Position numbers and translations under genes: made by a program. A stretch of DNA of 64,000 bases from Ornatilinea apprima (GTDB lineage: Bacteria > Chloroflexota > Anaerolineae > Anaerolineales > Anaerolineaceae), in contig NZ_LGCL01000041.1 in assembly GCF_001306115.1 (NCBI RefSeq), positions 1 through 64,000 of the forward strand, read 5' to 3'. The number at the start of each line of letters is the position of its first letter. The first letter of the stretch is position 1. Shown piece by piece: positions 6,691 to 15,077 of this stretch. Under the pieces are notes generated by a model, which was not told where the DNA came from, did not search any database, and saw only the letters and a program-made list of their open reading frames with translations.

Positions 6691-7623
6691 TCACACCTGA
6701 AAAAAACTTCCCCCGTCCACTTCCAACAGCGCCCACGCCAGCACCGGCAGCAGCACCTCATCCAGATAAGCCCGGCGCGCCGCGACCAGATTTGCGTCCT
6801 GGTGCCGCGCCGGCAGCTTCACCTGAAAATACAAACTGCGCAGAAAATCCTTTCCATTCACTCGCGCCCGGTTCACTTCTTCATAATCCGCTCGCGCCCC
6901 GTCTAAAAACGCCGATCTCCAGCTCACTCCGCCCGGCGCGCGCGTCAGCGGCGCCAGCCAGGTCTTTAATTCCGCTTCCCCCAGCTCCAGGCGCAGCAGC
7001 GCCGCGTACACCGCCACCGCCAGGCGCTCGCATTCGTTGAACAGCCACGGCAAACCCGCCGGGTCGAGCAGGCGTTCCACACTTAACCCCAGAATCGCCT
7101 TTCTCTCCTCGCTTCCCAGGTGACGGCTGCAAGCCATATCGCTCAGCAAATCCGCGCCATGCGCCGCCGCGTGCGCCCAGCCTTTTCCAGCGGGCACATA
7201 TCCGCGCAGATCCGCCTCTTTCCGGTACCAGATCATCGAGCGCTTCAACCAGTCCAGCACCTGCTCGCGCGCCAGGAAAGGCTCACAAGCCAGTTCACCC
7301 GTGGCCCGCTCCTGGTCCACCTCCACCACCAGCCCCACGATCAGCGCCGAAAACGCGCGCAGAAACACGCTGTCCGTATCCTTCTCGCCCAACCCCACCG
7401 AGAGATTGTTAACCATCTGCTCGCCCAGCGCAACAAGCTGATCCTCGCTCAGCATCCCGCGGGTGATCCACGCCCACAGCACATCCAGGCTGGTCTCGCG
7501 CTGCTCCGAGTCGGCCGACCCCAGCCCTTCCATCACCTCCGCCAACAAATCAGCCGCCTGGCGTCCTTGCGGCGCCGCGAAATCCCGCTTGACGATTTCT
7601 TTCAACTCCGCGATATCCAGCAT
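6691..7623 (-). CDS. DUF2785 family protein
   Basis: A 310-residue helical protein resembling the DUF2785 family, whose function is unknown. The recognisable segment is GKGWAHAAAHGADLLSDMA (about residues 167-185), preceded by DSVFLRAFSALI and WYRKEADLRGY. The start is supported by GAGGAG seven bases before the ATG. There is no signal peptide or membrane segment. It stands alone and diverges from the MFS gene that follows. The pattern of paired helices suggests a repeat scaffold, but no catalytic residues can be named. Confidence 0.75.
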   Translation of the reverse strand: MLDIAELKEIVKRDFAAPQGRQAADLLAEVMEGLGSADSEQRETSLDVLWAWITRGMLSEDQLVALGEQMVNNLSVGLGEKDTDSVFLRAFSALIVGLVVEVDQERATGELACEPFLAREQVLDWLKRSMIWYRKEADLRGYVPAGKGWAHAAAHGADLLSDMACSRHLGSEERKAILGLSVERLLDPAGLPWLFNECERLAVAVYAALLRLELGEAELKTWLAPLTRAPGGVSWRSAFLDGARADYEEVNRARVNGKDFLRSLYFQVKLPARHQDANLVAARRAYLDEVLLPVLAWALLEVDGGSFFQV

Positions 7624-7734
7624 GATGTCTCCTCACCCACCCAAATTTACTCCATCCTACCACATCCATCCTTCGCAAACATCTCTTTTTGGGCAAACTA
7701 CACCACCTTTCTTCCATTCCCCCGCCGCTGCCGC

Positions 7735-7740
7735 TATAAT
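7735..7740 (+). promoter_or_regulatory. Probable -10 box of the MFS transporter gene
   Basis: A perfect TATAAT lies 27 bases upstream of the ATG at 7768. The hexamer 17 bases further upstream is TTCCAT, a weak -35. Confidence 0.35.
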
Positions 7741-7767
7741 CATCCTTAATTCCACGAAGAGCAGGCC

Positions 7768-8988
7768 ATGAACCAGAACACCCTACCCGACAAAAAAACA
7801 ACCTGGCTGCTGCGCCTGTATTACTTCGCCTGGGTCGGCGCTCCGGGTTTCATCTACCCCTTTCTCAACATTTTCTTCACCCGCCAGGGACTCAACGGCC
7901 AGCAGATTGGCCTGGTAACTGCCGCGTCTTCATTGGCCTTGCTCATCGCTTCGCCCTTCTGGACGCGCTGGAGCGAAAGCAGCCGCCACCCGCGCCGCGT
8001 TCTGCAGGCGGCTCTCATCCTGTCCGGTCTGGGCTGGATCGTGCTGGGCCGCCAGGACCTCTTTGGCTGGATTTTCATTATCAGCGCCCTGCGCACCATC
8101 CCCGCGGCCGGCATCTGGCCCATCTCCGACGACCTGGCCCTGCGCCTGCAGGGCTCTTCGCGCGCTGGTTACGGTCAAATCCGCTTGTGGGGCTCGGTGG
8201 GTTGGGCGGTGTTTGTACTGGTCAGCGGCTGGCTGATTGAACGATCCGGCCTTTCCATCGGCTTTTTAAGCACGGGCGCCGCTTACTGCGCCTCGGCGTT
8301 GATTCTCTTCTTTCTGCCCGGCCTGGAATCCCGCCCGCGGCAGACGCGCCAAGAAACGCAAGCCGCCAGCCAGCCCTCGGTGCTGCAAAGCCTATGGGCA
8401 TCCCCCGCCCTCCTCGGTTTGGGCGGCATGCTCATTTTGACCGGCATTGGCAACAGCGGGGTGCTGCAGTTTGAAACCGTCTATATGGACGACCTGGGCG
8501 CGCGCGAAGCGCTTATCGGCGTGGCGGGTATGTTCAGCGCCGCCGTCGAAGTGCCCGGCATGCTCCTCGCCGACCATTTCATCCGCAAGCACGGCCACGA
8601 CCGCATCCTGCTGCTTTCGCTGATTTTGCATGTAGTGATGCGCGTCATGGTTTTTGTCTGGCCGTCCATTCCTGTGATTCTCTTCTCACGCCTGTTCAAC
8701 GGCATCGCCTTCAGCTTATACATGGTTGCCATTGTAGTCACCATCACCAACCATGCCCTCACCAGCCAGCGCGGCACCATGCTGGCCATCTTCAATGTTA
8801 CCTTGCCCGGCCTGGTCAGCATACTGGCCTCTCCCCTCAGCGGCGCCATCTACGACGCGATGGGCGGACGCGTGCTCTACTTGCTGGCCGCAATCGGATA
8901 CCTGGTTGGCTGGCTGGGGCTGCGTTTTACACAGCACCTGCCGCCGCGCGGCATGCCCGGTCTTCCGCCGTCCCCCGCCCCGGATTAA
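7768..8988 (+). CDS. MFS transporter, MFS_1-like/LacY-type
   Basis: A 406-residue integral membrane protein with about twelve transmembrane segments in two halves. It resembles the MFS_1-like group that includes LacY and nucleoside:proton symporters. The first helix (FAWVGAPGFIYPFLNIFF) is typical of that group, and RQGLNGQQIGLV follows at the first cytoplasmic loop. The substrate is unknown. It may export or import a small organic compound with protons. A GC-rich terminator follows at 9013. It is a single-gene unit between divergent and convergent neighbours. Confidence 0.82.
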   Translation: MNQNTLPDKKTTWLLRLYYFAWVGAPGFIYPFLNIFFTRQGLNGQQIGLVTAASSLALLIASPFWTRWSESSRHPRRVLQAALILSGLGWIVLGRQDLFGWIFIISALRTIPAAGIWPISDDLALRLQGSSRAGYGQIRLWGSVGWAVFVLVSGWLIERSGLSIGFLSTGAAYCASALILFFLPGLESRPRQTRQETQAASQPSVLQSLWASPALLGLGGMLILTGIGNSGVLQFETVYMDDLGAREALIGVAGMFSAAVEVPGMLLADHFIRKHGHDRILLLSLILHVVMRVMVFVWPSIPVILFSRLFNGIAFSLYMVAIVVTITNHALTSQRGTMLAIFNVTLPGLVSILASPLSGAIYDAMGGRVLYLLAAIGYLVGWLGLRFTQHLPPRGMPGLPPSPAPD

Positions 8989-9012
8989 CCACAAGCAGCC
9001 CCATCAATGCAG

Positions 9013-9045
9013 CACCGCCGCCCTTGCAGGCGGCGGTGACTTCTT
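9013..9045 (+). terminator. Intrinsic terminator after the MFS gene
   Basis: CACCGCCGCC (9013-9022) pairs perfectly with GGCGGCGGTG (9029-9038) around a 6-nt loop, followed by ACTTCTTTTT. Confidence 0.8.
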
Positions 9046-9059
9046 TTTCAACCAGCAGC

Positions 9060-10199
9060 TTATCCCTCAACCGGTATCTGCGCCGGCGCCCAGAAGCTGG
9101 CCTCCGCTTTCTCCAGCGGCAGGGTCACCCCATAGGCAGCCAGCGGCGGCGCGCTGACCATATTGAAGGTGTACCAGCGGTTGGCCAGCGGCGAGCCAAA
9201 ACACATCTCCAACTCACCGGCGGTCAGATCAATGATCATCGAGCGCAGCGTGCCAAAGAACTCGTCATAGTAGTGGCAGGTCAGCCCCTGCGGATAAGGA
9301 GCAGCCAGCAGCTCGCGCACATCTTTGCGGGTGATCTTCGGCGCGCGGCTGGACAGAAACTGCTGAATGGTTGCCTCACGCACCGGCGAGTTGCCCATCA
9401 CATACCCCTGCAGTTTGAGCATCTCCGCGTCATGGAAGTGGTTGGTTGCGATGATCCACGGCTGCGCTTCGTCAACCCCGGCGCGGGTTACCTTCACCTG
9501 CGGCCCGTAGATCTCCGCGCGCGCGGCGTTTCCCGCCTTGTCGGCAAAGATCACAATCGGGTTACCCGCCATCGGCATCTCGGCCGTCAGCGCCAGCGCC
9601 TCGTCCACCGTGGCGCAGTTCTCCAACGCGCTGCGGATCAGCGCCCAAAACTGGAACCCGTCCTGCACCGGCGGGCGCGCGCCCTCAAACTTACCCACCG
9701 GAATGCCCCCCGCCGACATGGTGACCGACAGGCCCTTTTCATTGAAGCCGTCATAGCGCCCGAACAGCAGCGCCGAATTGCTGATGTGCGCGTAGCGCCC
9801 GCGCGGGCGGGTCAGCGTCAGGCGAAAATCCTCTTGCTGGTCGCCAAACTCATACGAGCGCCCCACCAGCACATGCCCGTCGGCGGTGGCCTGCGGCAGC
9901 ACCGCAAACTGCGAACAGTGCCCCGCCGTGAAATAGCTCGCCAGGTAAAACATCACCCGCCGCGCGGGAATCTCAATGCCATCCGCCATGCCCTGCAGCT
10001 CGTCATTCAGGCCGGGGCAGTAGCGATCAAACAGGCTCGCCAGCCCTTTGAACTGTTCTTCACTCATCACGTCCGGCGCGGAGCGGAAGAACTGCAGCCA
10101 GCCCGGCGAGCGGCGCACCATCTCGGCCTGGGCGCGGCCCATCGCGTAGTCCGTGCCTTCCAGTGTTACAAAATACGCTTCAACGTTTCGTGTTTGCAT
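9060..10199 (-). CDS. C45-type autoproteolytic acyltransferase/hydrolase
   Basis: A 379-residue member of the peptidase C45 family, relatives of fungal acyl-CoA:6-aminopenicillanic acid acyltransferase. These N-terminal-nucleophile enzymes are made as precursors and cleave themselves before a Cys that then serves as nucleophile. Here the likely Cys is C95 in AGHCSQFAV. It is followed by HVLVGRSYEF and, near 145-165, NSALLFGRYDGFNEKGLSV. There is no signal peptide. The substrate is unknown; bacterial members hydrolyse or transfer diverse amides. The ATG at 10199 has GGAG upstream; a TTG two codons earlier is less likely. It is divergent from no close partner and appears monocistronic. Confidence 0.82.
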   Translation of the reverse strand: MQTRNVEAYFVTLEGTDYAMGRAQAEMVRRSPGWLQFFRSAPDVMSEEQFKGLASLFDRYCPGLNDELQGMADGIEIPARRVMFYLASYFTAGHCSQFAVLPQATADGHVLVGRSYEFGDQQEDFRLTLTRPRGRYAHISNSALLFGRYDGFNEKGLSVTMSAGGIPVGKFEGARPPVQDGFQFWALIRSALENCATVDEALALTAEMPMAGNPIVIFADKAGNAARAEIYGPQVKVTRAGVDEAQPWIIATNHFHDAEMLKLQGYVMGNSPVREATIQQFLSSRAPKITRKDVRELLAAPYPQGLTCHYYDEFFGTLRSMIIDLTAGELEMCFGSPLANRWYTFNMVSAPPLAAYGVTLPLEKAEASFWAPAQIPVEG

Positions 10200-10317
10200 G
10201 ATCAATCTCCTGTATGCATCTTGTTCGTGTCAACGCATTGATCATACCGCCGGAGTCACATTCTTGCTTTTCAGCGCTTGCGCCGCACTTTGCAATTCTT
10301 GCGCTCTTGGCCGCTTT

Positions 10318-11193
10318 TTACAATTCCACAACCGGAATACACACTTCAATTTCAAACAAGCCCTGCGGGTGGGTCTCGGGAGTTTGCAGATATACTTCGT
10401 AAGGCGGCTGAACGGCGGGCTGAAAGCCGCTGGACGGCAGCCATTCTCCAAATAGAGTGGCATACACCCAGCGGATGCCCTCTCGCGAGCAGGTTGCCCG
10501 GCCCACCGCGTACAATCCGCCCGCTATTTCCATATATCCAATCCGCTGGTTGGTCACAACTTTGTGGGGCACAGACAGGCAGGCAAAATACTGACAGCGG
10601 TTGGCCGGGGTGATAGCCGGGTCATCAAAAGACAGGCCAATCGACCGCGTCTGCTCACTGATCAGCCCGCGCACACTGGCCCATTTTTGCAGCCGCAGCC
10701 ACGCCGCGCAAATTTTTTCCCTCTTGTAACCTTCCATGCTCGCCACATAGATCACCGGCACAACCGCCAGCTCCCGCACGCGCACATCCAGCACGGGCAA
10801 ATGCTGCTCTGGCTGCGCCATGGGGTGCACCCCCATGCGTGAGCTTTGCCCCCGGTCTCGCCGGTATTGGCTGGCGGTTACCCCAAAGCGCTGCTTGAAA
10901 CCACGCGCGAAGACCGCCGGTGACGAGAATCCGCACGCCAGCGCGATCTCGGTCACCGGCTGCTCGCTCTTCAAGAGCAGGTTGGCCGCCCGCTCCAGGC
11001 GCAGGCGGTTCACATAATCGGCGGGGGTTTCGCCCACCATCGCCGAAAAAATACGGTGAAAGTGGTACGGCGAAAACCCGGCCTCGCCAGCTAAAGAGTC
11101 CAGCAGCAGCGGCTGGTCAAGATGACGATTGACATAATCCATCACCTGCCGGATACGCTGATCATACTCGTCGCGCGGCGCGCTCTGGTTCAT
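10318..11193 (-). CDS. AraC-family regulator with GyrI-like ligand-binding domain
   Basis: A 291-residue transcription factor. Two helix-turn-helix units of the AraC type occupy residues 8-110, with SPYHFHRIFSAMVGETP and ALACGFSSPAVFARGFKQRF clearly visible. The C-terminal half (about 135-291) resembles the GyrI/Bacterial-transcription-activator effector domain that binds small hydrophobic or cationic compounds in Rob and SoxS-like regulators. The start codon overlaps the stop of the upstream acetyltransferase gene by four bases (ATGA), so the two are translationally coupled. The regulated genes are not evident, and self-regulation of this pair is plausible. Confidence 0.87.
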   Translation of the reverse strand: MNQSAPRDEYDQRIRQVMDYVNRHLDQPLLLDSLAGEAGFSPYHFHRIFSAMVGETPADYVNRLRLERAANLLLKSEQPVTEIALACGFSSPAVFARGFKQRFGVTASQYRRDRGQSSRMGVHPMAQPEQHLPVLDVRVRELAVVPVIYVASMEGYKREKICAAWLRLQKWASVRGLISEQTRSIGLSFDDPAITPANRCQYFACLSVPHKVVTNQRIGYMEIAGGLYAVGRATCSREGIRWVYATLFGEWLPSSGFQPAVQPPYEVYLQTPETHPQGLFEIEVCIPVVEL

Positions 11194-11807
11194 TTACTCT
11201 CCCTTTCCGCGTCCCGCGCTGTGCCGGCGCTGGGCAGCAAGGTTGCCACTCCCCAGCCGGCGTTGGCCGCGCGGAACTCTTCGGCCAGCAAATCCAGCAG
11301 GATCACGTCATAGCGCTTGCCGGCCACCAGCCGCGCCTCGCGCCGCCGCCCAATTTCCTGAAAGCCCAGCGCGCGGTAGCTGCGCACAGCGCGGTGATTG
11401 AAAGAAAACACTCCCACCATGATGTTGTTAAGATTGAGCAGGTTAAACCCGTAATCCAACAGCAGGCGCAGCGCCTCGCGCCCATAACCTTTGCCCCAAT
11501 AACCCTTCTCGCCAATCACCAGCCCCAGCATCGCCGTCTGATTGACCATGTCGATGTTAAACAGTATGCACCGTCCAATTAATTCACCGGTGCGTTTGTG
11601 AATGATGCTGAAAATATGCGCGTGGTGCAGCAGCGCGGCGCGCAGCTCTTCAGCCATTTTTTCCTCCGACATGGGGATATACGCCTCGTCGCCCAACGGC
11701 AGGCTGACCTCCAGATCGTTGAACCACGCCTCCCATTTCTCCACGTCTTCCACCTGGCACGGAGATAGATAGCACAACTGTCCACTTAATTTTGGGTAGT
11801 GAGTCAT
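11190..11807 (-). CDS. GNAT N-acetyltransferase, RimJ/RimL-like
   Basis: A 205-residue acetyl-CoA-dependent N-acetyltransferase. The acetyl-CoA pyrophosphate loop is GEKGYWGKGYGREALRLLL (about residues 93-111). NLNNIMVGVFSFNHRAVRSY follows, the strand-and-helix pattern of the RimJ/RimL group. Its target could be a protein N-terminus, an antibiotic or another amine; the sequence does not decide. AAGGAG lies eight bases before the ATG. It is the first gene of a two-gene operon with the AraC-type regulator, whose drug-sensing-like domain makes a detoxification role possible but unproven. Confidence 0.85.
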   Translation of the reverse strand: MTHYPKLSGQLCYLSPCQVEDVEKWEAWFNDLEVSLPLGDEAYIPMSEEKMAEELRAALLHHAHIFSIIHKRTGELIGRCILFNIDMVNQTAMLGLVIGEKGYWGKGYGREALRLLLDYGFNLLNLNNIMVGVFSFNHRAVRSYRALGFQEIGRRREARLVAGKRYDVILLDLLAEEFRAANAGWGVATLLPSAGTARDAERESK

Positions 11808-11926
11808 CTCGCAAACTCCTTCTTTTCTTCAATGTGGCACACAAGTGGTAACACACAAATGACCTGAGAGAACCGTCTTTTTGGATCGTATTTCGGTTGG
11901 CTATTCCTGCTATTGCCCCAAGACCC

Positions 11927-11932
11927 TATAAT
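11927..11932 (+). promoter_or_regulatory. Probable -10 box of the thioesterase gene
   Basis: A perfect TATAAT lies 36 bases before the ATG at 11969. The -35 position (11904-11909) reads TTCCTG, which is weak. Confidence 0.35.
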
Positions 11933-11968
11933 TAAAGTACTCCAGAATGAAGAAAAAAGGAAGTCGAA

Positions 11969-12385
11969 ATGGCCTTTACCTTATTTACCACTCACCGCCT
12001 AATCAAATCCGAAGATCTCAATCATCACGGAACGCTCTACGCAGGGCGCAGCGCGGAATGGTTCGTGGAGTCCGGATTTGTAGCCGCCGCCAGCCTGCTG
12101 CCCCCAGAGAATATCGTCTGCCTGAAAATTCATGGCATGACCTTTCGCCAACCGGCCAACCCCGGTGAAATCCCCGTATTTCAAAGCCGCATTGTCTTCG
12201 CCGGGCGCAGCAGCCTGGTGGCCCATGTTCGCGTCCGCGTGCGAGAAAAAGAGCTGGTTAGCGGCTTCATTACCTTTATCCATGTCGATCAGCAGGGGAA
12301 TCCGCAGCCGCACGGCATTGTTCTGCAAGCCGATACAGATGAAGAAAAACAGATTGCCGAAGCAGCCAAAAACCTTCCGCGCTGA
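11969..12385 (+). CDS. Hotdog-fold acyl-CoA thioesterase
   Basis: A 138-residue protein of the 4HBT/YciA-type hotdog family that hydrolyses acyl-CoA esters in the cytoplasm. DLNHHGTLYAGRSAEWFVE (about residues 15-33) carries the conserved Asn-His-Gly and the Glu on the central hotdog helix. GRSSLVAHVRVRVR and FITFIHVDQQGNP form the later strands. Its length equals one hotdog domain, and such proteins act as dimers or hexamers. AAGGAAG precedes the start. It lies 26 bases upstream of the ATL gene in the same direction and may share a transcript. Confidence 0.8.
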   Translation: MAFTLFTTHRLIKSEDLNHHGTLYAGRSAEWFVESGFVAAASLLPPENIVCLKIHGMTFRQPANPGEIPVFQSRIVFAGRSSLVAHVRVRVREKELVSGFITFIHVDQQGNPQPHGIVLQADTDEEKQIAEAAKNLPR

Positions 12386-12411
12386 CCGCGCCAGCAGAGA
12401 TCGAGGCACAT

Positions 12412-12738
12412 ATGTCCGAATCCCATCCCCTTTACCAGAGAATATACGCCCTGGTACGCCAGATTCCTCCCGGCAAGGTGGCCACTTACGGGCAGATCGC
12501 CCGCCTGGTGGGCGGATGCACCCCGCGCATGGTGGGCTACGCCATGGCCGCCGTCCCCAACGGATCCGATGTGCCCTGGCAGCGGGTGATCAACAGCCGC
12601 GGCGGCATCAGCCCGCGCGCCAACCCCTTTGGAGAACTCGCCCAGCGCGCCCTGCTGGAAGCCGAAGGCATCCGCTTCGATGAAAACGGGCGCGCGGACC
12701 TGGAAACCTGCGCCTGGCTCGGCCCCGATCTGATCTAA
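12412..12738 (+). CDS. Alkyltransferase-like protein (ATL), MGMT fold without the acceptor Cys
   Basis: A 108-residue protein with the O6-methylguanine-DNA methyltransferase DNA-binding fold. GKVATYGQIARLVG (21-34) and RMVGYAMAAVP (39-49) form the recognition helix region. The active-site PCHR motif of true methyltransferases reads PWQR here, with W56 in place of the Cys. Proteins with this change bind O6-alkylguanine and hand the lesion to nucleotide excision repair instead of repairing it directly. That role is known for ATLs in general and inferred here. The single-domain length also fits ATLs. Confidence 0.88.
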   Translation: MSESHPLYQRIYALVRQIPPGKVATYGQIARLVGGCTPRMVGYAMAAVPNGSDVPWQRVINSRGGISPRANPFGELAQRALLEAEGIRFDENGRADLETCAWLGPDLI

Positions 12739-12823
12739 ATGGTCCACTGCCCTTCAGCCGCCCGCCGGCCTGCCGATACTATTATCAGCGTACCTTCTTG
12801 CATGGAAACGAAGCAGGCCGGCC

Positions 12824-13639
12824 ATGGTCCTTCCTACCCAACTTACCTTTCCCAACCGCGCGGCGGCTGCCGCGCCGCTGATCGATACCCCAGCGGCGAT
12901 TCGCCAGCCAGCCGGCCAGTCGCATCCCGCCCCCGGCACGGCTTCGCTTTCCAGCCTGGCCGCCTTCTCGTATCAAAATCAGCTCACCGAGCTTTCTCTT
13001 TCCGCCCACAAAACCGATCTGGTCTACCGCAAAGACAACAGCCTGCTGCTGAAAGCGACCAGCCGCTTTGACGTGACCCTCAAGGCGCAGAACACCCAAC
13101 TTGACCTGGTGGTCACCGCCGACCGGCTGGGGCTGACCCAGGCCGATTTTGACGCGCTGGGCGGCAAACCCATCGAAATCCGCTTCTCCTTCAGTGAGAT
13201 GAACGCCCAGATCGAGTTTCATTCTGAAACCCGTGTGGTCAAAAAAACCCGCACCGTCCAAGAGATCCTGCAAGACCTGACCGAAGCCTTAACCGACATC
13301 TTCAGCCGGCGCGGTGACAAATCCATTGCCGTGCTGATGGACGAAGAAGCCTTTGGCGTGCTAACCGGCGACCCCAAAATTGCCGGATTATTGGATGAAG
13401 TCTTTGCGCTCATCGAAGTCATCAACCATCTCAAGCTGGAAGAAGGCCAGCGCGACCTGTATGCCATTCTTCTCAGCGGCAAGGGCAAGCCGTATATTGA
13501 TCATCAAGAATCCACTACCGCCAACATCGAATCCCACACCGAAAGTGTCAGTCTGACTATCTTGCCGCCCGCCGAGCCTTTACCAGCCGGTGAAGCGCCT
13601 CTACCTGAGCCGCAAGAATCAAAGGAGGAAAGCCTATGA
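12824..13639 (+). CDS. Uncharacterised protein in an operon with a YjfB-like protein
   Basis: A 271-residue protein that I do not recognise. A low-complexity Ala/Pro N-terminus (1-50) is followed by an ordered core. That core contains LVYRKDNSLLLKATSRFDVT, a strand-rich stretch to about residue 130, and a helical stretch (TVQEILQDLTEALTDIFSRR). The last 40 residues are Pro/Glu-rich. There is no signal peptide or membrane segment. Its end overlaps the start of the YjfB-like gene by four bases, so the two are translated together. That linkage hints at a motility- or envelope-related role, but nothing more can be said. Confidence 0.7.
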   Translation: MVLPTQLTFPNRAAAAAPLIDTPAAIRQPAGQSHPAPGTASLSSLAAFSYQNQLTELSLSAHKTDLVYRKDNSLLLKATSRFDVTLKAQNTQLDLVVTADRLGLTQADFDALGGKPIEIRFSFSEMNAQIEFHSETRVVKKTRTVQEILQDLTEALTDIFSRRGDKSIAVLMDEEAFGVLTGDPKIAGLLDEVFALIEVINHLKLEEGQRDLYAILLSGKGKPYIDHQESTTANIESHTESVSLTILPPAEPLPAGEAPLPEPQESKEESL

Positions 13640-13851
13640 GTGTCAACAGCGTCAGCATGGTAGACCTGGCCACCAGCCTGGCGGCTCAGGCCACAACCAT
13701 GAAAGCCGGTGAAGTTTCCACGGCCATCGGAACCCATGTGCTTAAAAAGGTGATGGATCAGAACGAGCTGCAGGCGCAAGCCCTGATCAAAATGATCCAG
13801 CAGGCCCCATCGCTGGACGGTACCGGAAAACACGTCGACCTTTCCGTCTGA
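13636..13851 (+). CDS. YjfB-family putative motility protein
   Basis: A 71-residue protein matching the YjfB family, annotated as putative motility proteins. It has the usual Ala/Ser-rich helix near the start (VDLATSLAAQATTMKAGEV) and a second helix with LKKVMDQNELQAQALIKMIQ. Its length matches the family. AAAGGAGG lies eight bases before the ATG, which overlaps the previous stop codon (ATGA). No flagellar genes are in the window, so a link to motility here is by family name only. Confidence 0.72.
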   Translation: MSVNSVSMVDLATSLAAQATTMKAGEVSTAIGTHVLKKVMDQNELQAQALIKMIQQAPSLDGTGKHVDLSV

Positions 13852-13874
13852 AACAACCCCGCCTCATTACAACC

Positions 13875-13909
13875 CGGCCGGCGCGCGAAAAAAACTCGCG
13901 CGCCGGCCG
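13875..13909. terminator. Strong hairpin after the YjfB-like gene
   Basis: CGGCCGGCGCGCGA (13875-13888) pairs perfectly with 13896-13909 around AAAAAAC. No good U-run follows on the plus strand, so it may stop transcription weakly or protect the 3' end. Confidence 0.6.
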
Positions 13910-13973
13910 CATTTCCTGCCCTCCACACCATTCTCAGGTACAATCACCAGCATCATCAACCGGGGAGGTTTCG

Positions 13974-14474
13974 ATGCACTCCATCACCATTCAAACCATG
14001 TCTGCCGCCGATTGGCCGTCCGTCCGAGCCATCTACGCCGAGGGAATCGCCGGGGGCAGCGCCACTTTTGAAACCCAGCCGCCCGAATGGGACGCCTGGA
14101 ATGCTTCCCATTTACCCGGCGGCCGCATCGTTGCCCGCATTGGCGGAGAAGTAGCAGGCTGGGCCGCGCTGTCACCGGTATCTTCGCGCTGTGTATACGC
14201 CGGGGTAGCCGAGGTGAGTGTGTATGTCGCCGGAGCGCATCAAGGGCGGGGTGTGGGTCTGGCGCTGCTGCGGGCGCTCATCGAGGCTTCGGAGCCAATG
14301 GGCTTGTGGACCTTGCAGGCCGGAATTTTCGCCGAGAACCTCGCCAGCATTCGCCTGCACCAGAAAGCCGGCTTCCGCATGGTGGGCCGGCGAGAAAAAA
14401 TTGGCTGCCTCAATGGTGTCTGGCGCGACACGATCTTGATGGAAAGAAGAAGCCCTGTGGTGGGTCTATCCTGA
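13974..14474 (+). CDS. GNAT N-acetyltransferase, phosphinothricin-acetyltransferase-like
   Basis: A 166-residue acetyltransferase resembling the Pat/Bar and YwnH/MddA group, which acetylate phosphinothricin, methionine sulfoximine or related amino acids. The early segment IYAEGIAGGSATFETQPP is characteristic. The acetyl-CoA loop is HQGRGVGLALLRALI (about 90-104), followed by ENLASIRLHQKAGFRMVGRR. GGGGAGG lies eight bases before the ATG, and a TACAAT at 13938-13943 could be its -10 box. The gene is convergent with the next acetyltransferase. The natural substrate is not known. Confidence 0.85.
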   Translation: MHSITIQTMSAADWPSVRAIYAEGIAGGSATFETQPPEWDAWNASHLPGGRIVARIGGEVAGWAALSPVSSRCVYAGVAEVSVYVAGAHQGRGVGLALLRALIEASEPMGLWTLQAGIFAENLASIRLHQKAGFRMVGRREKIGCLNGVWRDTILMERRSPVVGLS

Positions 14475-14498
14475 AAAAGCCGCGTCCGTCGAGCCTGC

Positions 14499-15044
14499 TT
14501 AGCGGGCAGCCATCTCCATTCGCTTTTCCATCAAAATTACCACCCCCTCGCGCTGCCCAAACAGGCGCGGTGGACGCCTGCTGATTTCTATAAAACCAAT
14601 CGCCTGCCAGAAGGCGCGAGCGGGCTGGTTGTGTTCCAACACGCCCAGGCCCAGTTTTTGGACCCCCTGCTGCCTGCACCAGTCTTCCAGAGCCATCATC
14701 ACCGCTTTACCCCAGCCTTTTCCGCGCGCGGCAGGGTCCAGCAGAAACAGGCCAATAAACAGCTTGCCCTTTTCGGGGTAATCCATCACCAGGTCCATCA
14801 CCCCCATCAGACTGCCGTTCAAGGTCTCAACGCCCAAAACCAGTTTATCCTCTGCCGTTTTGCCTGGCGGCAGGTCGGTCAGCAGTTCTTCGGCTTCATG
14901 CGCGCCGGGCAGCTCATCGTGGATCAAGAGATGAAAATCACTGCAGCGCATTACCAGGTCTTGCAGGCGCGGCCCGTCTTCAAAGCGCAAGCGCGCCGCG
15001 CGCCAATCGCTGCCGCTCAACAACGGAGTCTCCATGAAAGGCAT
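14499..15044 (-). CDS. GNAT N-acetyltransferase
   Basis: A 181-residue acetyltransferase of unknown substrate. The acetyl-CoA-binding signature is AARGKGWGKAVMMALEDWC (about 129-147), followed by KLGLGVLEHNQPARAFWQAIGF, with Asn and Phe in the usual positions. The start is supported by AAGGA eight bases upstream. It lies 33 bases downstream of the uncharacterised 186-residue gene and shares its direction. Four GNAT-fold proteins fall within 4 kb here if the RimJ-like one is included with neighbours, but they are not close paralogues of each other. Confidence 0.8.
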   Translation of the reverse strand: MPFMETPLLSGSDWRAARLRFEDGPRLQDLVMRCSDFHLLIHDELPGAHEAEELLTDLPPGKTAEDKLVLGVETLNGSLMGVMDLVMDYPEKGKLFIGLFLLDPAARGKGWGKAVMMALEDWCRQQGVQKLGLGVLEHNQPARAFWQAIGFIEISRRPPRLFGQREGVVILMEKRMEMAAR

Positions 15045-15077
15045 AGCGGATTTCCTTATGGTTCGGGGGAGATGGGG

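Noticed and set aside
9024-10241. Long plus-strand open frame of 405 codons opposite the C45 acyltransferase gene
   Set aside because: Rich in Arg and His with no domain. It mirrors the codon bias of the real gene on the other strand.
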